Shown here: positions 1-10,439 of the stretch, piece by piece
Layout: each line of letters starts with the position of its first letter
Position numbering within the stretch: position 1 is the first letter of the stretch
From: Collybia mongolica
Lineage: Eukaryota > Basidiomycota > Agaricomycetes > Agaricales > Clitocybaceae
Direction of reading: 5' to 3'
DNA length: 64,000 bases
NCBI GenBank assembly: GCA_013420905.1
Contig: JAAXNY010000001.1
Location: 310,001 to 374,000 of the forward strand
The notes under the pieces: model-generated
Database searches by the model: none
What the model was told of the DNA's origin: nothing
Seen by the model: only the letters and a program-made list of their open reading frames with translations
Translations under genes and position numbers: made by a program

Positions 1-1655
1 GCTACGCCAGTGGGACACGCCCACGCAGCCACAACCCAACCCCTCCATTTTCAATGTACCATCCGCCTCTACTTTTCTCTTCTTGAGATTCTTGCAGCCT
101 GGTATATGCATATATAATGAAGCAGGTAAATTTCGTTGCTCAAATCTGGTGTTAGAGTGAGTTTTCTTCCAATATGAGGCTCAAGACCATGACCGATAAC
201 AGGTCGTATTCTCAGTACGAATCGATTACAAAAGCGCAAATCCGCCACACGAACGAATATGTCCCTCGCCACCTCTCCGAATACTAACATCTAAAATACG
301 ACAAATCATGATTATCTACAAAGACGCTCACAGAAATATGATCACAACGCGGGCACTATCCTCGACATTTTGTCTGTTTTCGGGAAAAGTGATCCGGGTG
401 CTGTTTATGGCTTTCAAATCTTCTCGGTCCCCGGCTTCGATGTCGGATGCTGGCAGATCTTCCATTACTTCCCTATTCCAGATCCGGCCCGGGGGTGTGC
501 TGAACGACTCCAAAAAATGGTAATGTATCTCCCTGTTCAGCCTAAGTATAGACAAACTCACCCCCACGTGTCCCAGGAATTCTCCGGACCTGGGCTGGTG
601 ATGTTAAGAATTCGCGTCTTTGGGCGAAGGGTATGCTATTGTCCCCCATCCTGGAGTTCACGAGGCGAATTGACGACCCACTATAGGAACCTTTGGCCAC
701 GGACAAGTGGGGTATCACTAGTTAATCGGTACATGTCAAGTGAAGACGAAAGAGCACCTGCTCTACAGATGAAGAGGACGCTCTTCCAAAGTGCGAAGAT
801 GGTCCCTGCTCACTCATCACAAAGAAGTTTGTGGATCAAACATGTACCCGCTCACCGAAGTCTGCGATGGGAGTGAAGGCTATCGGTAGGATGTCCATAC
901 ATATTGGTTTCCTGAACATTTGGAAGTCAATCTCCTGGTCACAGCTCCATTACTTCAACGGATCGACTGAAATTTGCCACTCAGATCATGGCGTTCCTCA
1001 ATAATCGCAGGCTTATGTGTTCAACTATGCATTTATGTTTCTCTAATTATCAAAGTGCGTGCTGCGCAATTGACATGATCAACTGGCCTTGTATTCCGGT
1101 TCCTTACGTAAGAAACACATCCTCACAGGATTGCTGCATATCTGAATTTGGTATGAGAGCCGTGACGAGCAGTTGTATGTAAAATTTACCTATTTATCCT
1201 GCCGTCACAGACAAGTTGCATTTTGCGCCCCCACACGAGAATTTAGCAACGACAGCATCATGACGTCACCTGCCTAACCTAAATGACTTCGCAAATTATC
1301 CACGAAACTTGCGAATATGTCTCAAAGCAGCTAAATTGGCGTCTTCATTTTATCGAGGTCCTCGCCACAATTCGCCTCCGATGTACTGTCAGTTGGAGTA
1401 TCCTTGACTTGTCGACACCTTGCTCCAAACACCATTGGGATCATAAGGTTCAGTATTACTCTTCGAACCCGCTCATCAAAGACTCAGGGAGCCCATTCTC
1501 GGGGAACGAAAATCACCACGCTCCCCACGGTCTTTTGTCAGGCCTTAATTCAGATCATGAGTGGTCTTTTCCTGGTGTAGCAGCTAACCCATTCTGGATT
1601 TATAGAGTTGTGGATGGCCTACCATTCTTAGAGCATGGGGAGATTTTATCATATT
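1..1655. other. Decayed, mostly non-coding sequence with paralogous scraps
   Basis: No gene can be supported across this stretch. Two scraps have recognisable relatives in the window. Around 436-470 a start-like segment reads MSDAGRSSI and matches the start of the damaged gene at 34938, but the frame closes after 27 codons. Around 1245-1280 the motif CATCATGACGTCACC resembles 34749-34770, and 1354-1530 is a diverged copy of 33403-33600. The matched blocks lie in a different order in the two places, so this is rearranged duplicated sequence. The open frames here are short and overlap on both strands, as expected by chance. Confidence 0.5.
442..525 (+). pseudogene. 5' scrap of a paralogue of the 34.9-kb gene
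   Basis: The ATG at 442 opens a frame reading MSDAGRSSITS, near-identical to the first residues of the hypothetical gene at 34938 (MSDAGRSSIAS). After about eleven codons similarity is lost and a stop follows at about 523. This looks like the 5' end of a duplicated gene. Product unknown. Confidence 0.35.
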
Positions 1656-1795
1656 TTTAACAGGATGGGTGAGTCCCCACCCTGCCGACAACATGGAGTG
1701 ACTCTCCACCCTTCCAACGACTCTCCATCCTTCCAAGAACATGGAGCGATTTCCCCACCCTTCCAATACCATGGGATTCCACCCAGTTAGCATTT
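1656..1795. repeat. Degenerate minisatellite (CCACCCTTCCAA-type units)
   Basis: Short imperfect direct repeats built on ACTCTCCACCCTTCCAA and AACATGGAG units occur about four times between 1656 and 1795. They account for the overlapping minus-strand open frames here, which are repetitive (GWG/ESHVVGRV-like) and not real proteins. Confidence 0.55.
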
Positions 1796-1984
1796 GACGT
1801 CACGGGGGTTGTCTTTGGCAATAGATAAAAGTCACCCATCTAACATTCATTTCGTAACTCTTCATCTTCTCTCAATCCTTCCACACTACCCTTATCGCCT
1901 TTTAGGCCATGTGTATAGTCTGCCTACTCTCCAAAAGCCGCCGCTAATTATTAATGTCGCAGTATCTTTCCCATTCATTCAATC

Positions 1985-3069
1985 ATGACAAAACCAAATG
2001 CTTCCTCTTCTGACCACTGGGACCGAACCTCGGGCACTACATATAGCCCGGAATCTACCCATCACCTATACGACCAGGAACACACCCTTAACAGAACGCC
2101 AGGCGGTCCACCCCATTACCCTAATTGGTGGTGGAAGTTTCGGTATGATATTATAACGCTCTAGTTTAAGAGGTGAAAATTTGATTTGTGACTAGGGAAA
2201 CAATTCGTGAGCCAGCCGCAGAATTTGCTGGTGTCTTGCTTCTTGTTCTCTTTGGAAATGCCGTTAATTGCCAAGCTGTCCTTTCAACAAATACAAGTGT
2301 CGCCACTTCGGCCAAGGGGGTGAATGATATGATTTCGTGCTTTTGTAACAGTTACTCAATTATTGATTGACAGAACTATGTCTCTCAAAGTTTTGGATGG
2401 GCGGTGGGGTTGGCCCTGGGTGGTTGGGTGACAGACGGTATATCTGAGGGCCATATCAACCCAGCAGTCTGTTCTTCCTCCATCCTTGGCACTGGAAACT
2501 GATGGCTCATGTGTTCCTAAAGGTTACTCTTGCTATGGCTACATGGCGCAAATTTCCTTGGAAAAAAGTACCTGTCTATATCTTTGCACAACTTATGGGT
2601 GGCCTTGTGGGAGCAGCGATCGTGTATGCAAACTATTTCCATGCCATCGATATCTTCGAAGGAGGTCGGGGAGTCCGAACCAGCAAAACTGCCAACTTGT
2701 TCTCCACTTTCGCTGTAAGCTATATGTTTGCGGTTCCATTCTTCTTATGTCTCAGGTTTCATTCAGCTCGATTATATGACTAATGTTTCTTGCTTTTTTT
2801 CTGAATTTCTGGCCACAGCTGTACTACTTATCGTGGTACTAGCTGTTACAGACAGAAAAGCCAACGATCGAAACTACTCGACGTCTCCGGGCCTTGTTCC
2901 ACTTGCATTGTTCGTAGTCATGCTTGGCATCGCTGCCTGTCTCGGCATGGAAACTGGTCTGTGTGCTCACGGACGCCTATAACATAATATAGCTAATCAA
3001 TGATTGAATGCAGGATTTGCAATCAACCCCGCGCGTGATCTTGGTCCTCGGTTGTTGACCTCCATGGTA
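1985..3069 (+). pseudogene. Aquaglyceroporin (MIP family), truncated at exon 6 by a Tc1 element
   Basis: Membrane channel of the major intrinsic protein family, conducting water, glycerol or small solutes. Six exons join in one open frame: 1985-2142, 2196-2319, 2374-2466, 2523-2714, 2767-2956 and 3014-3069, giving 271 codons with GT-AG introns of 53-57 nt. Visible landmarks are an N-terminal cytosolic tail, the first NPA loop (GHINPA, exon 3-4 junction), TM segments around VGLALGGW and LLIVVLAV, and the second NPA loop in exon 6 (NPARDLGPR). The Asp after NPAR is the aquaglyceroporin signature. The frame is undamaged up to the TA target of the Tc1 element at 3070, but the expected last TM helix and C-terminus do not resume beyond the element at 4670. 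It would therefore yield a truncated, probably non-functional channel. Two more aquaporin fragments lie at 16681 and 23153. Confidence 0.85.
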
Positions 3070-4667
3070 CAGTGGCTCAAAAAACTGCCCCAATGTTTGT
3101 ACATTTTTGAAAGATCAATATGGTATGAAGTGCTGACATAAGCAGGGGACCTGGGGTAATTATGTAAGATACTATGACATCGTGGCTTTCCAATGGACCC
3201 TGGATCATGTGATTTGGATCAAAACCCATTAAGCTATAGGCCAAACAAAATGATTACTCATTGGGGCAGTTTTTTGACCCTCTATTAATTTTCTATCTAA
3301 TACTTTGTATGACCACCTTTTGCCTTTATAACTGCTTGTATCCGCCTGGGCATACTTTCTATCAGGTTTTGGCATACCTCTGGTGGAATTTCACCCCACT
3401 CTTCAGCCAATCTATCCCACAACTCATGTACTCCTTTGGGTGGTGTCGGATATTCTTTAAGACGGCGCTTGAGATGTTCCCAAAGGTGTTCTATTGGATT
3501 CATGTCAGGGGATTGGGCAGGCCAGCCAAGGACTTGAATGTTGTTGTCTTCAAACCACTGTGTGGCCAGTCCAGATGTGTGTTTGGGGTCGTTATCTTGC
3601 TGAAAGTAGCGCTTGCCATCCACCATTTCCAACTTCTCAAAACTTTCCTGAACTCCACTCTCCAAAATTGAACCTTGTCCATGTTCCCCTGCACCTCTAT
3701 GAGCTTTCCCACTCCATTCCACCCCATACAACCCCATACCATGAGGTTTCCTCCTCCTCCATGTTTGACAGTAGGTGATGTTGTTCTATCAGATGGTGGT
3801 TCTCCCCTTTGTTTCCAGACATAAACCTTTCCATCTGACCCAATCCTATTGATTTTGGTCTCATCTGTCCATAGAACCCTTTTCCAGTCCTCCACAGTCC
3901 AGCTTTCATGATATTTTGCAAACTGGAGACGCCGGATGCGATGGGCTCGTTTGAGAAGAGGAGCTTTCCTCTTTGTAGCAGCATAAAATTGATTTTCCTT
4001 GAGTGCATTTCTGACTGTCTGGGGTGTGACAGGATTGGGGATGATGCCATTGATGAATTGGGTAGCCTGAACTGCATTATCAAGCTTCCCTGACTTGATT
4101 TGATGAATAATTGACTGTTTGTCACGAACAGACAGCTTGGAGGGGCGGCCACCAAGGTTGTTTTCTTTGTTTCCATCCACATCTTTGCTGATCCTACTGA
4201 TGGTACCCTTCCCTAGACCAGTTTTCTCCTTGATTTGACGCTGAGAATAGCCCTCATTGAGGAGAGAAACAACAGTATTGTGCTGAGCAGTAGAAATGGC
4301 TTTCATGATGGTGGTAAGAGGTCAAGAAGATGATTGAACCAATTCCAACATGTCAAATTGATACAAATAAAGTCACATGACATTGTTTATTCTTCCCACA
4401 GTCCATAATGTTCTTGCATTGGATCATAAATGCCAGAATAATGGAAAATAAGATAAGGGTCAAAAAACTGCCCCAATAAGTAACCATTTTGTTTGGCTTA
4501 TAGCTTAATGGATATTGATCCAAATCACATGATCCAGGGTCCATTGGAAAGCCACGATGTCATAGTATCTTACATAATTACCCCAGGTCCCCTGCTTATG
4601 TCAGCACTTCATACCATATTGATCTTTCAAAAATGTACAAACATTGGGGCAGTTTTTTGAGCCACTG
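3070..4667 (-). mobile_element. Tc1/mariner element, copy 1 (1,598 bp)
   Basis: A complete element with ~212-bp terminal inverted repeats starting CAGTGGCTCAAAAAACTG and ending in the complement. It is flanked by TA at 3068-3069 and 4668-4669, the canonical Tc1/mariner target duplication. The transposase lies on the minus strand. It has the same length as copy 2 (8840-10437) and looks essentially identical, but is in opposite orientation. Left flank is aquaporin exon 6, while the right flank starts with an unrelated intron-end-like sequence (CTTTCCTTTCTACTAG). Confidence 0.95.
3297..4306 (-). pseudogene. Tc1-like DD34E transposase, frameshifted (copy 1)
   Basis: Cut-and-paste transposase of the Tc1/mariner superfamily. 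The first frame (3500-4306) gives two N-terminal helix-turn-helix regions (about residues 1-110) with a GGRPSK linker, then the catalytic start WTDE (Asp148) and the GGGG...MVWGC block, up to about residue 214 (MDKVQF). The second frame (3297-3737) continues with QQDNDPKH (second Asp) and SPDMNPIEHLW (catalytic Glu, 34 residues later) to the C-terminus. A -1 shift near 3662-3670, at a TTTT run, separates them. The identical break occurs in copy 2, so these copies were probably mobilised by an intact relative, unless ribosomes slip at the T run. Confidence 0.9.
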
Positions 4668-4685
4668 TACTTTCCTTTCTACTAG

Positions 4686-5005
4686 CGGTTGCTGAAGCAT
4701 ATGCTCAGCTGGACGACACGGACACTCTTGCTGCAGAGGTTATTCAGGCTGCTGACCATGCGCTTGAAATGCACGACTCCTTGTTGGCGTGCATAGTCAG
4801 CACCATTGGTAGGTTATACAAGGAGGAAGGCCTGGAGGGCCTTCAAAACCTCTTGCTGACTACGCCAGCCACGGAGAGCACTCTCCTCTTCTATGCAGAG
4901 TTTCAGAACCTCCCTTGGCCGCCCTTGGAGGATGAATCAGAGGTTGATGACAGTTCTTTGTCATCAGCCTCCTCTTCACCTGCGCCTGATAGCAAGGAGG
5001 AGTAG
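4686..5005 (+). pseudogene. 3' exon of an unknown gene, acidic Ser-rich C-terminus
   Basis: Immediately after the Tc1 right end is a pyrimidine-rich stretch ending CTAG (4670-4685), like an intron acceptor. It opens a frame of about 106 residues ending in an acidic, serine-rich tail (DESEVDDSSLSS...). The body is helical and leucine-rich. No upstream exon remains, since the Tc1 element and aquaporin precede it, so the gene is 5'-truncated. I do not recognise the product. With the downstream gene at 5692 it could be a gag-like component of a degraded retroelement, but that is inference. Confidence 0.4.
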
Positions 5006-5581
5006 CTGCACCGTGCCCCCCATCTATGTTTTTATCTACTTGTGTTTTCTCAGGCCCCTGTGCCCTTACATATTACTTATTCCCCCGCCTTTCATTGGGC
5101 TTCAATTTTATTAATTGAAGTCCAACACTCATTTCTGTACAGTCCCTTGGACTATAAACAATACAATTGGTTTTACCATTGTTCAATTGTTTTCATAAGA
5201 AAGCTTCCGACCTTGCACCGGCTACTTAAGTTATAAATAGTACAGTTTAATTCTGGTGCAATTCTCTTGATCATTAAGACTGTGGTGCAATCACTGACTT
5301 TTCATAGACAATCTATTTCAATCCTTGTAACCTCAGTAGGTTTTTCCAAATCAATTTTGCTTATACCCATCTCCCCCTCAACACTGAATACAACTGTCCC
5401 AGTTGTCATGTGGACACTGCCATGCTCCACAGGAATTTTTATGGAGCTCCTTTTTGAATTGGGTTCAGCATTTCAATTAGGCATGCGTCTTGGACATGTT
5501 CAATTGAAATGTACAGATTTTTCTGGGGTAGAACGCGCGCAACAAATGAGAGGCTGGGTAGCACTTTCCTAGTTGTAGAGG
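5006..5581. other. Intergenic spacer, AT-rich
   Basis: AT-rich sequence with several TTCAATTG/CAATTGAA palindromic words (around 5085-5185 and 5455-5515). No coding frame is supported. It separates the 3' exon ending at 5005 from the TATA box of the next gene. Confidence 0.4.
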
Positions 5582-5589
5582 TATAAAAA
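5582..5589 (+). promoter_or_regulatory. TATA box of the gene at 5692
   Basis: TATAAAAA lies 110 bp upstream of the ATG at 5692, followed by a C/T- and A-rich leader. Both the spacing and the motif fit a fungal TATA promoter. Confidence 0.5.
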
Positions 5590-5691
5590 GGGCATTGGCC
5601 ATGCTATTTTTCAAAAGACATCACCAGACTCTATTATACTCTCTTTACAACATTCTGTTTCAAAAGAAAAACCAATTTCCTCTGCATTATT

Positions 5692-7057
5692 ATGACTAGC
5701 CTCCCCAACTATCAAGACCTCAAGAACTTCAAGATGGTCCAAGCTCAGTGGAACACCTTTCAAGCTTGTTTATCAATGGACACCCTTGTCAGTGTCCAGA
5801 AGTTAGGCAAAACCATGGTACACTTTTTACCAATTAAACCTTTAACACCATTATCATAACCAACTTTTACAATTTACAGCTACTCCTGACTGAGTCCAAG
5901 ATGGTTTTGACGGAGCGGTCCTGGCAGAATGTTATCTTTGGCATCTGTAAGGCATTCCAGGGACTACAACATGTATACCCCGAGTTACTTCAAGAGCCTG
6001 TCTACTGTAACATTGTGACTCTTACTGCCGCTATTCACCATCACTGTGAAAAGGTCTGCACTGAGCACCTTTCTCAAACCACGGTGCATGCTTTTTACCT
6101 TATCTTGTACTTTACTGTCCTTAAACTATGGTATTCTGGTACTAGGTCCCTGCTACTGGTGGCAACATGGATGGTACCACTATTCCAGGTGAGGTCATTG
6201 CTGGTAATGAATATGATGGTGACATTGAAATGTCTGGTACTGACTCGGTATGTTTCTTTTTAGCTACTGCACTGTCAGTGCATGACATACTCAATGGTGT
6301 CTCTTCTTTACTCAAGAATATGGTCATTGATTCCAGCGCTATGGCCAGTGCTGCTGTCTCAGGACCAGCAACTAGTTGTCTCCTCAGTGAAGGACCAATC
6401 ACCTGTAGTCAAAAGGAGAAGGAGAACATTAAGGTTCCCTGCATCAAAAGGACTAAGGCTGAAAAGGCTGCCATCAAGGTACCCATTCTTGTTTTTACTC
6501 TGTCTATTACTTCATTTCTTATTCTTACAGGACAGTTAATGTTCCGAGCTCAATCGCGGCAGCACTCTTTGTCCCAAAAAGCGTACAAGGCAGGACACCC
6601 CAGATGAAGATCCAAAGGCATCTGCTGAGGGTACATTTTCTAATAATAGATGATTCTAAATTTATACCAACTGTGTACAAGATACTTGCATCTTTATTGA
6701 CTTCCATCCCTCCAAGGCACACAATGTAGTCGTAGCATGGGCGCACTTGATTGCTGACATGGGCAATCCCATGTCGCACACCAAGCAAGCCCTCGGTAGG
6801 ATGCTTTTAAACTACCACGCTGAGTTGGAGGAGATCAGTCATACAGTGTCCCCCCACCGAAGCGTTGTGATGCCACTATGGACGAAGTTACTTGCCTTAA
6901 CAGTCTAATGAACAAGGCCGCTCTGGAGGGAGGCTCTGACAAGGCTGCCACTGCAAGCGCTACTGAAGTCCATGACCAGGATGACAATGACAAGGAGGGG
7001 GTAGCTCCAGCTGACGTGCCCTTGCCCGAGGTTGAAGACAACTTGATATCTGCTTGA
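5692..7057 (+). pseudogene. Unknown multi-exon gene, gag-like or repeat-associated
   Basis: Exon 1 (5692-5817, 42 codons) and exon 2 (5880-6053, 58 codons) join in frame through a 62-nt GT-AG intron. Exon 3 opens at 6146 after a CTAG acceptor and runs to a donor near 6477, encoding an Asp/Ser-rich region and a Lys-rich stretch (KRTKAEKAAIK). The next exon (after TTACAG, 6530) meets an in-frame TAA. A later open stretch (about 6700-6860) then continues in another frame across a run of six C (about 6850) to an acidic tail ending at 7057. The early splicing is clean and the later part is broken, so this looks like a decaying gene. No recognised domain. It converges on the minus-strand integrase remnant ending at 7203. 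Confidence 0.45.
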
Positions 7058-7202
7058 GGGCAGTCCAATTAACTTCCTCCTTAGTTATGGTGTCCCTCTC
7101 CATGCTCCTTTGTATTACTGTCTTTACTCGGCTTAACACTGTCCTTACTGCTTAGCTTTGTTGCTTATACTGTCTTTACTGCATTTGTTTCCTACTGATT
7201 TA

Positions 7203-8100
7203 TCACCTATGCAACTTCTGGTGTGACTTAGTAGTTTGTGGTAGTGCCAGAGCTATCCCCTCCTTGGTCTTCTCACTAGAGCTTGACTCTGAATTGGACT
7301 GATCTAATTGGACTCTATCAAAAGTATAGTCATGCTCCTTGTAAACTTGTCTATTAGCGGGATCTTTTGATTCCACTAAAGCATTTAATGTTTCACTAGA
7401 GATGTCTATTAGACCTTGCAGATTGTCCGGCAGTTCAATTGCACTCCTAGCAAAATAGGGAATAACCCTAAACGCCCCCACTTTATGTTGCCACACCGAT
7501 CCATCCATTTCACAAACAATATAAACTCCCCTGCGGTTTCGTCTCAGGACTATCATTGGTCCAAGGTACCATGGTTTCAGCTTTTTATCAAGTGAACTTT
7601 CGACCTTGGTATTTCTAACTAGTACTAAGCTTCCTGGTTTGAAATCATAGTCACTGATGGTTGCATGGTGATCCTTCTCATACTGTAATAGTCTCCTTCA
7701 TTTTTCTATATTGATATGTTTCCTCATATCAGCCACATGCTGGACATGCTTAGCTAGAGCTTGTGCTCTAAACCCAATGAGTTCTTCTGTAGTCAATATT
7801 TTTCCTGGTAACTTTACTAACCAAGTGGCTTCAATGATATTTAACAGTAAGGTTGGGTGCGCGCCCGTAATCATAAAATAAGGGGAGCAACCCATCCCTT
7901 TCTGTATAGTAATCCTGTCAGCCCACATTACATGGTGAAAGAAGTAGTACCACTTCTTTACATCACCACCTGTAGCCTTGAAGACAGCTTGACGCACATC
8001 CCAATGTGCGCGCTCGGTGATCCCAGTTCCTTTGGAATTATATGGTGATATACTTATTCCTGTAATACCATACTTGAGGTAGAGGGCCATTACTGGCAGA
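7203..8100 (-). pseudogene. Ty3/gypsy-type integrase fragment (C-terminal half)
   Basis: The minus strand encodes an integrase core piece (YGITGISISPYNS..G..ERAHWDVRQ, then WADRITIQKGMGCSPYFM.TGAHP) followed by a C-terminal region (YDFKPGSLVLVRNTKVE..., then LGPMIVLRRN). This order is typical of fungal Ty3/gypsy pol ends. The core frame (7698-8090) is separated from the rest (7203-7556 and its upstream extension) by a single in-frame TGA near 7697 (EK-stop-RR), consistent with CGA to TGA decay. RNase H, reverse transcriptase and the N-terminal integrase zinc finger are missing. The frame is cut where R-element copy A begins (8073-8103). No LTR was recognised downstream. Confidence 0.75.
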
Positions 8101-8839
8101 TACGAGTCCTTATGTTTTTTTTTTTTTTGATTAACTTTTCTTTATATTTCTAGAACCAGGTTGTTGCAATAGAACTAGCTATCCAGAATCTCTTCAACTT
8201 TATATTACTTTTTGTTGTTGATAAGTTTGGTTCTGGAACACTTGTCAGGCATTGTCCTAGAATTAGATTGTAGGGTACAGGGAGTAGCTTGACATCATGG
8301 AAGGCCTGATGGATACACAACATGAAGATGTAATATGACCACACATTTGAGCTTGCCAAATATTTGTTGCACTTCTGTAAGGGGTTGTGTTGCCAAGAGG
8401 CTCAGGCAGGGAGTAGTATACACAGTATGAACAACCATGCAGGGAAGGGATGAGCATAGAGCACTAGGGGCTTGATCAGGAGCAGAGAACCCAATCCAAG
8501 TCTATTGCAAAGGTGCCCTTCCATGGAGAGGAAGGGGCACCTTATATACAGTACATTGTACCTATGTCTCAAATAACAACAGAATCTGATATCAGTAACT
8601 CTACTGATGCAACAATACATCTGTGATATATTAGTCCAGAGTAAACTACTATCTGTCAAGGGGTTAAAGCAGTGTGTGTCAGAATAATAGATATAACAGT
8701 GAGGCTATGTGAGCTGTGCAATAGTGATTCTGATGGCTAGATGTGGACAAACAAGTGATCCCCTTACCACTTCACCCATATCCATGGTGTATGATATAAG
8801 CAACTGCATATGAATTGCCAGTAGAAGTTGGTGTTTATA

Positions 8840-10437
8840 CAGTGGCTCAAAAAACTGCCCCAATGTTTGTACATTTTTGAAAGATCAATATGGTATGAAG
8901 TGCTGACATAAGCAGGGGACCTGGGGTAATTATGTAAGATACTATGACATCGTGGCTTTCCAATGGACCCTGGATCATGTGATTTGGATCAATATCCATT
9001 AAGCTATAAGCCAAACAAAATGGTTACTTATTGGGGCAGTTTTTTGACCCTTATCTTATTTTCCATTATTCTGGCATTTATGATCCAATGCAAGAACATT
9101 ATGGACTGTGGGAAGAATAAACAATGTCATGTGACTTTATTTGTATCAATTTGACATGTTGGAATTGGTTCAATCATCTTCTTGACCTCTTACCACCATC
9201 ATGAAAGCCATTTCTACTGCTCAGCACAATACTGTTGTTTCTCTCCTCAATGAGGGCTATTCTCAGCGTCAAATCAAGGAGAAAACTGGTCTAGGGAAGG
9301 GTACCATCAGTAGGATCAGCAAAGATGTGGATGGAAACAAAGAAAACAACCTTGGTGGCCGCCCCTCCAAGCTGTCTGTTCGTGACAAACAGTCAATTAT
9401 TCATCAAATCAAGTCAGGGAAGCTTGATAATGCAGTTCAGGCTACCCAATTCATCAATGGCATCATCCCCAATCCTGTCACACCCCAGACAGTCAGAAAT
9501 GCACTCAAGGAAAATCAATTTTATGCTGCTACAAAGAGGAAAGCTCCTCTTCTCAAACGAGCCCATCGCATCCGGCGTCTCCAGTTTGCAAAATATCATG
9601 AAAGCTGGACTGTGGAGGACTGGAAAAGGGTTCTATGGACAGATGAGACCAAAATCAATAGGATTGGGTCAGATGGAAAGGTTTATGTCTGGAAACAAAG
9701 GGGAGAACCACCATCTGATAGAACAACATCACCTACTGTCAAACATGGAGGAGGAGGAAACCTCATGGTATGGGGTTGTATGGGGTGGAATGGAGTGGGA
9801 AAGCTCATAGAGGTGCAGGGGAACATGGACAAGGTTCAATTTTGGAGAGTGGAGTTCAGGAAAGTTTTGAGAAGTTGGAAATGGTGGATGGCAAGCGCTA
9901 CTTTCAGCAAGATAACGACCCCAAACACACATCTGGACTGGCCACACAGTGGTTTGAAGACAACAACATTCAAGTCCTTGGCTGGCCTGCCCAATCCCCT
10001 GACATGAATCCAATAGAACACCTTTGGGAACATCTCAAGCGCCGTCTTAAAGAATATCCGACACCACCCAAAGGAGTACATGAGTTGTGGGATAGATTGG
10101 CTGAAGAGTGGGGTGAAATTCCACCAGAGGTATGCCAAAACCTGATAGAAAGTATGCCCAGGCGGATACAAGCAGTTATAAAGGCAAAAGGTGGTCATAC
10201 AAAGTATTAGATAGAAAATTAATAGAGGGTCAAAAAACTGCCCCAATGAGTAATCATTTTGTTTGGCCTATAGCTTAATGGGTTTTGATCCAAATCACAT
10301 GATCCAGGGTCCATTGGAAAGCCACGATGTCATAGTATCTTACATAATTACCCCAGGTCCCCTGCTTATGTCAGCACTTCATACCATATTGATCTTTCAA
10401 AAATGTACAAACATTGGGGCAGTTTTTTGAGCCACTG
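8840..10437 (+). mobile_element. Tc1/mariner element, copy 2 (1,598 bp)
   Basis: Complete element flanked by TA at 8838-8839 and 10438-10439. Terminal inverted repeats are 8840-9051 and 10226-10437 (212 bp each). The uninterrupted target survives in other R-element copies: GTGTTTATAGATCC at about 62450 (+) and its complement near 57852 and 53069. Removing the element and one TA restores this sequence exactly. This proves a simple cut-and-paste insertion, younger than the R-element copy it sits in. Confidence 0.97.
9201..10210 (+). pseudogene. Tc1-like DD34E transposase, frameshifted (copy 2)
   Basis: Same protein as in copy 1. Frame one (9201-10007) carries the paired helix-turn-helix DNA-binding region and Asp148 (WTDE). 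Frame two (9770-10210) carries QQDNDPKH and NPIEHLW, giving a DD34E triad when joined. The -1 shift lies at CAATTTTGG (about 9837-9845). Total length when joined would be about 335-340 residues, normal for Tc1 transposases. Both frames appear otherwise undamaged, with no in-frame stops, which fits recent mobilisation in trans. Programmed slippage at the T run is possible but not shown. Confidence 0.9.
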
Positions 10438-10439
10438 TA

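Noticed and set aside
8150..8359. Repeated 69-codon frame (VWSYYIFMLCIHQAFHDVKLL...) in R-element copies
   Set aside because: Present in copies A, C and E because the DNA is repeated. No start context, no motif, and near-neutral looking changes between copies.
9837..9845. Programmed -1 frameshift site in the Tc1 transposase
   Set aside because: TTTT alone is not a standard slippery heptamer and no downstream pseudoknot was recognised. Inherited mutation is simpler, so it is only mentioned as an alternative.
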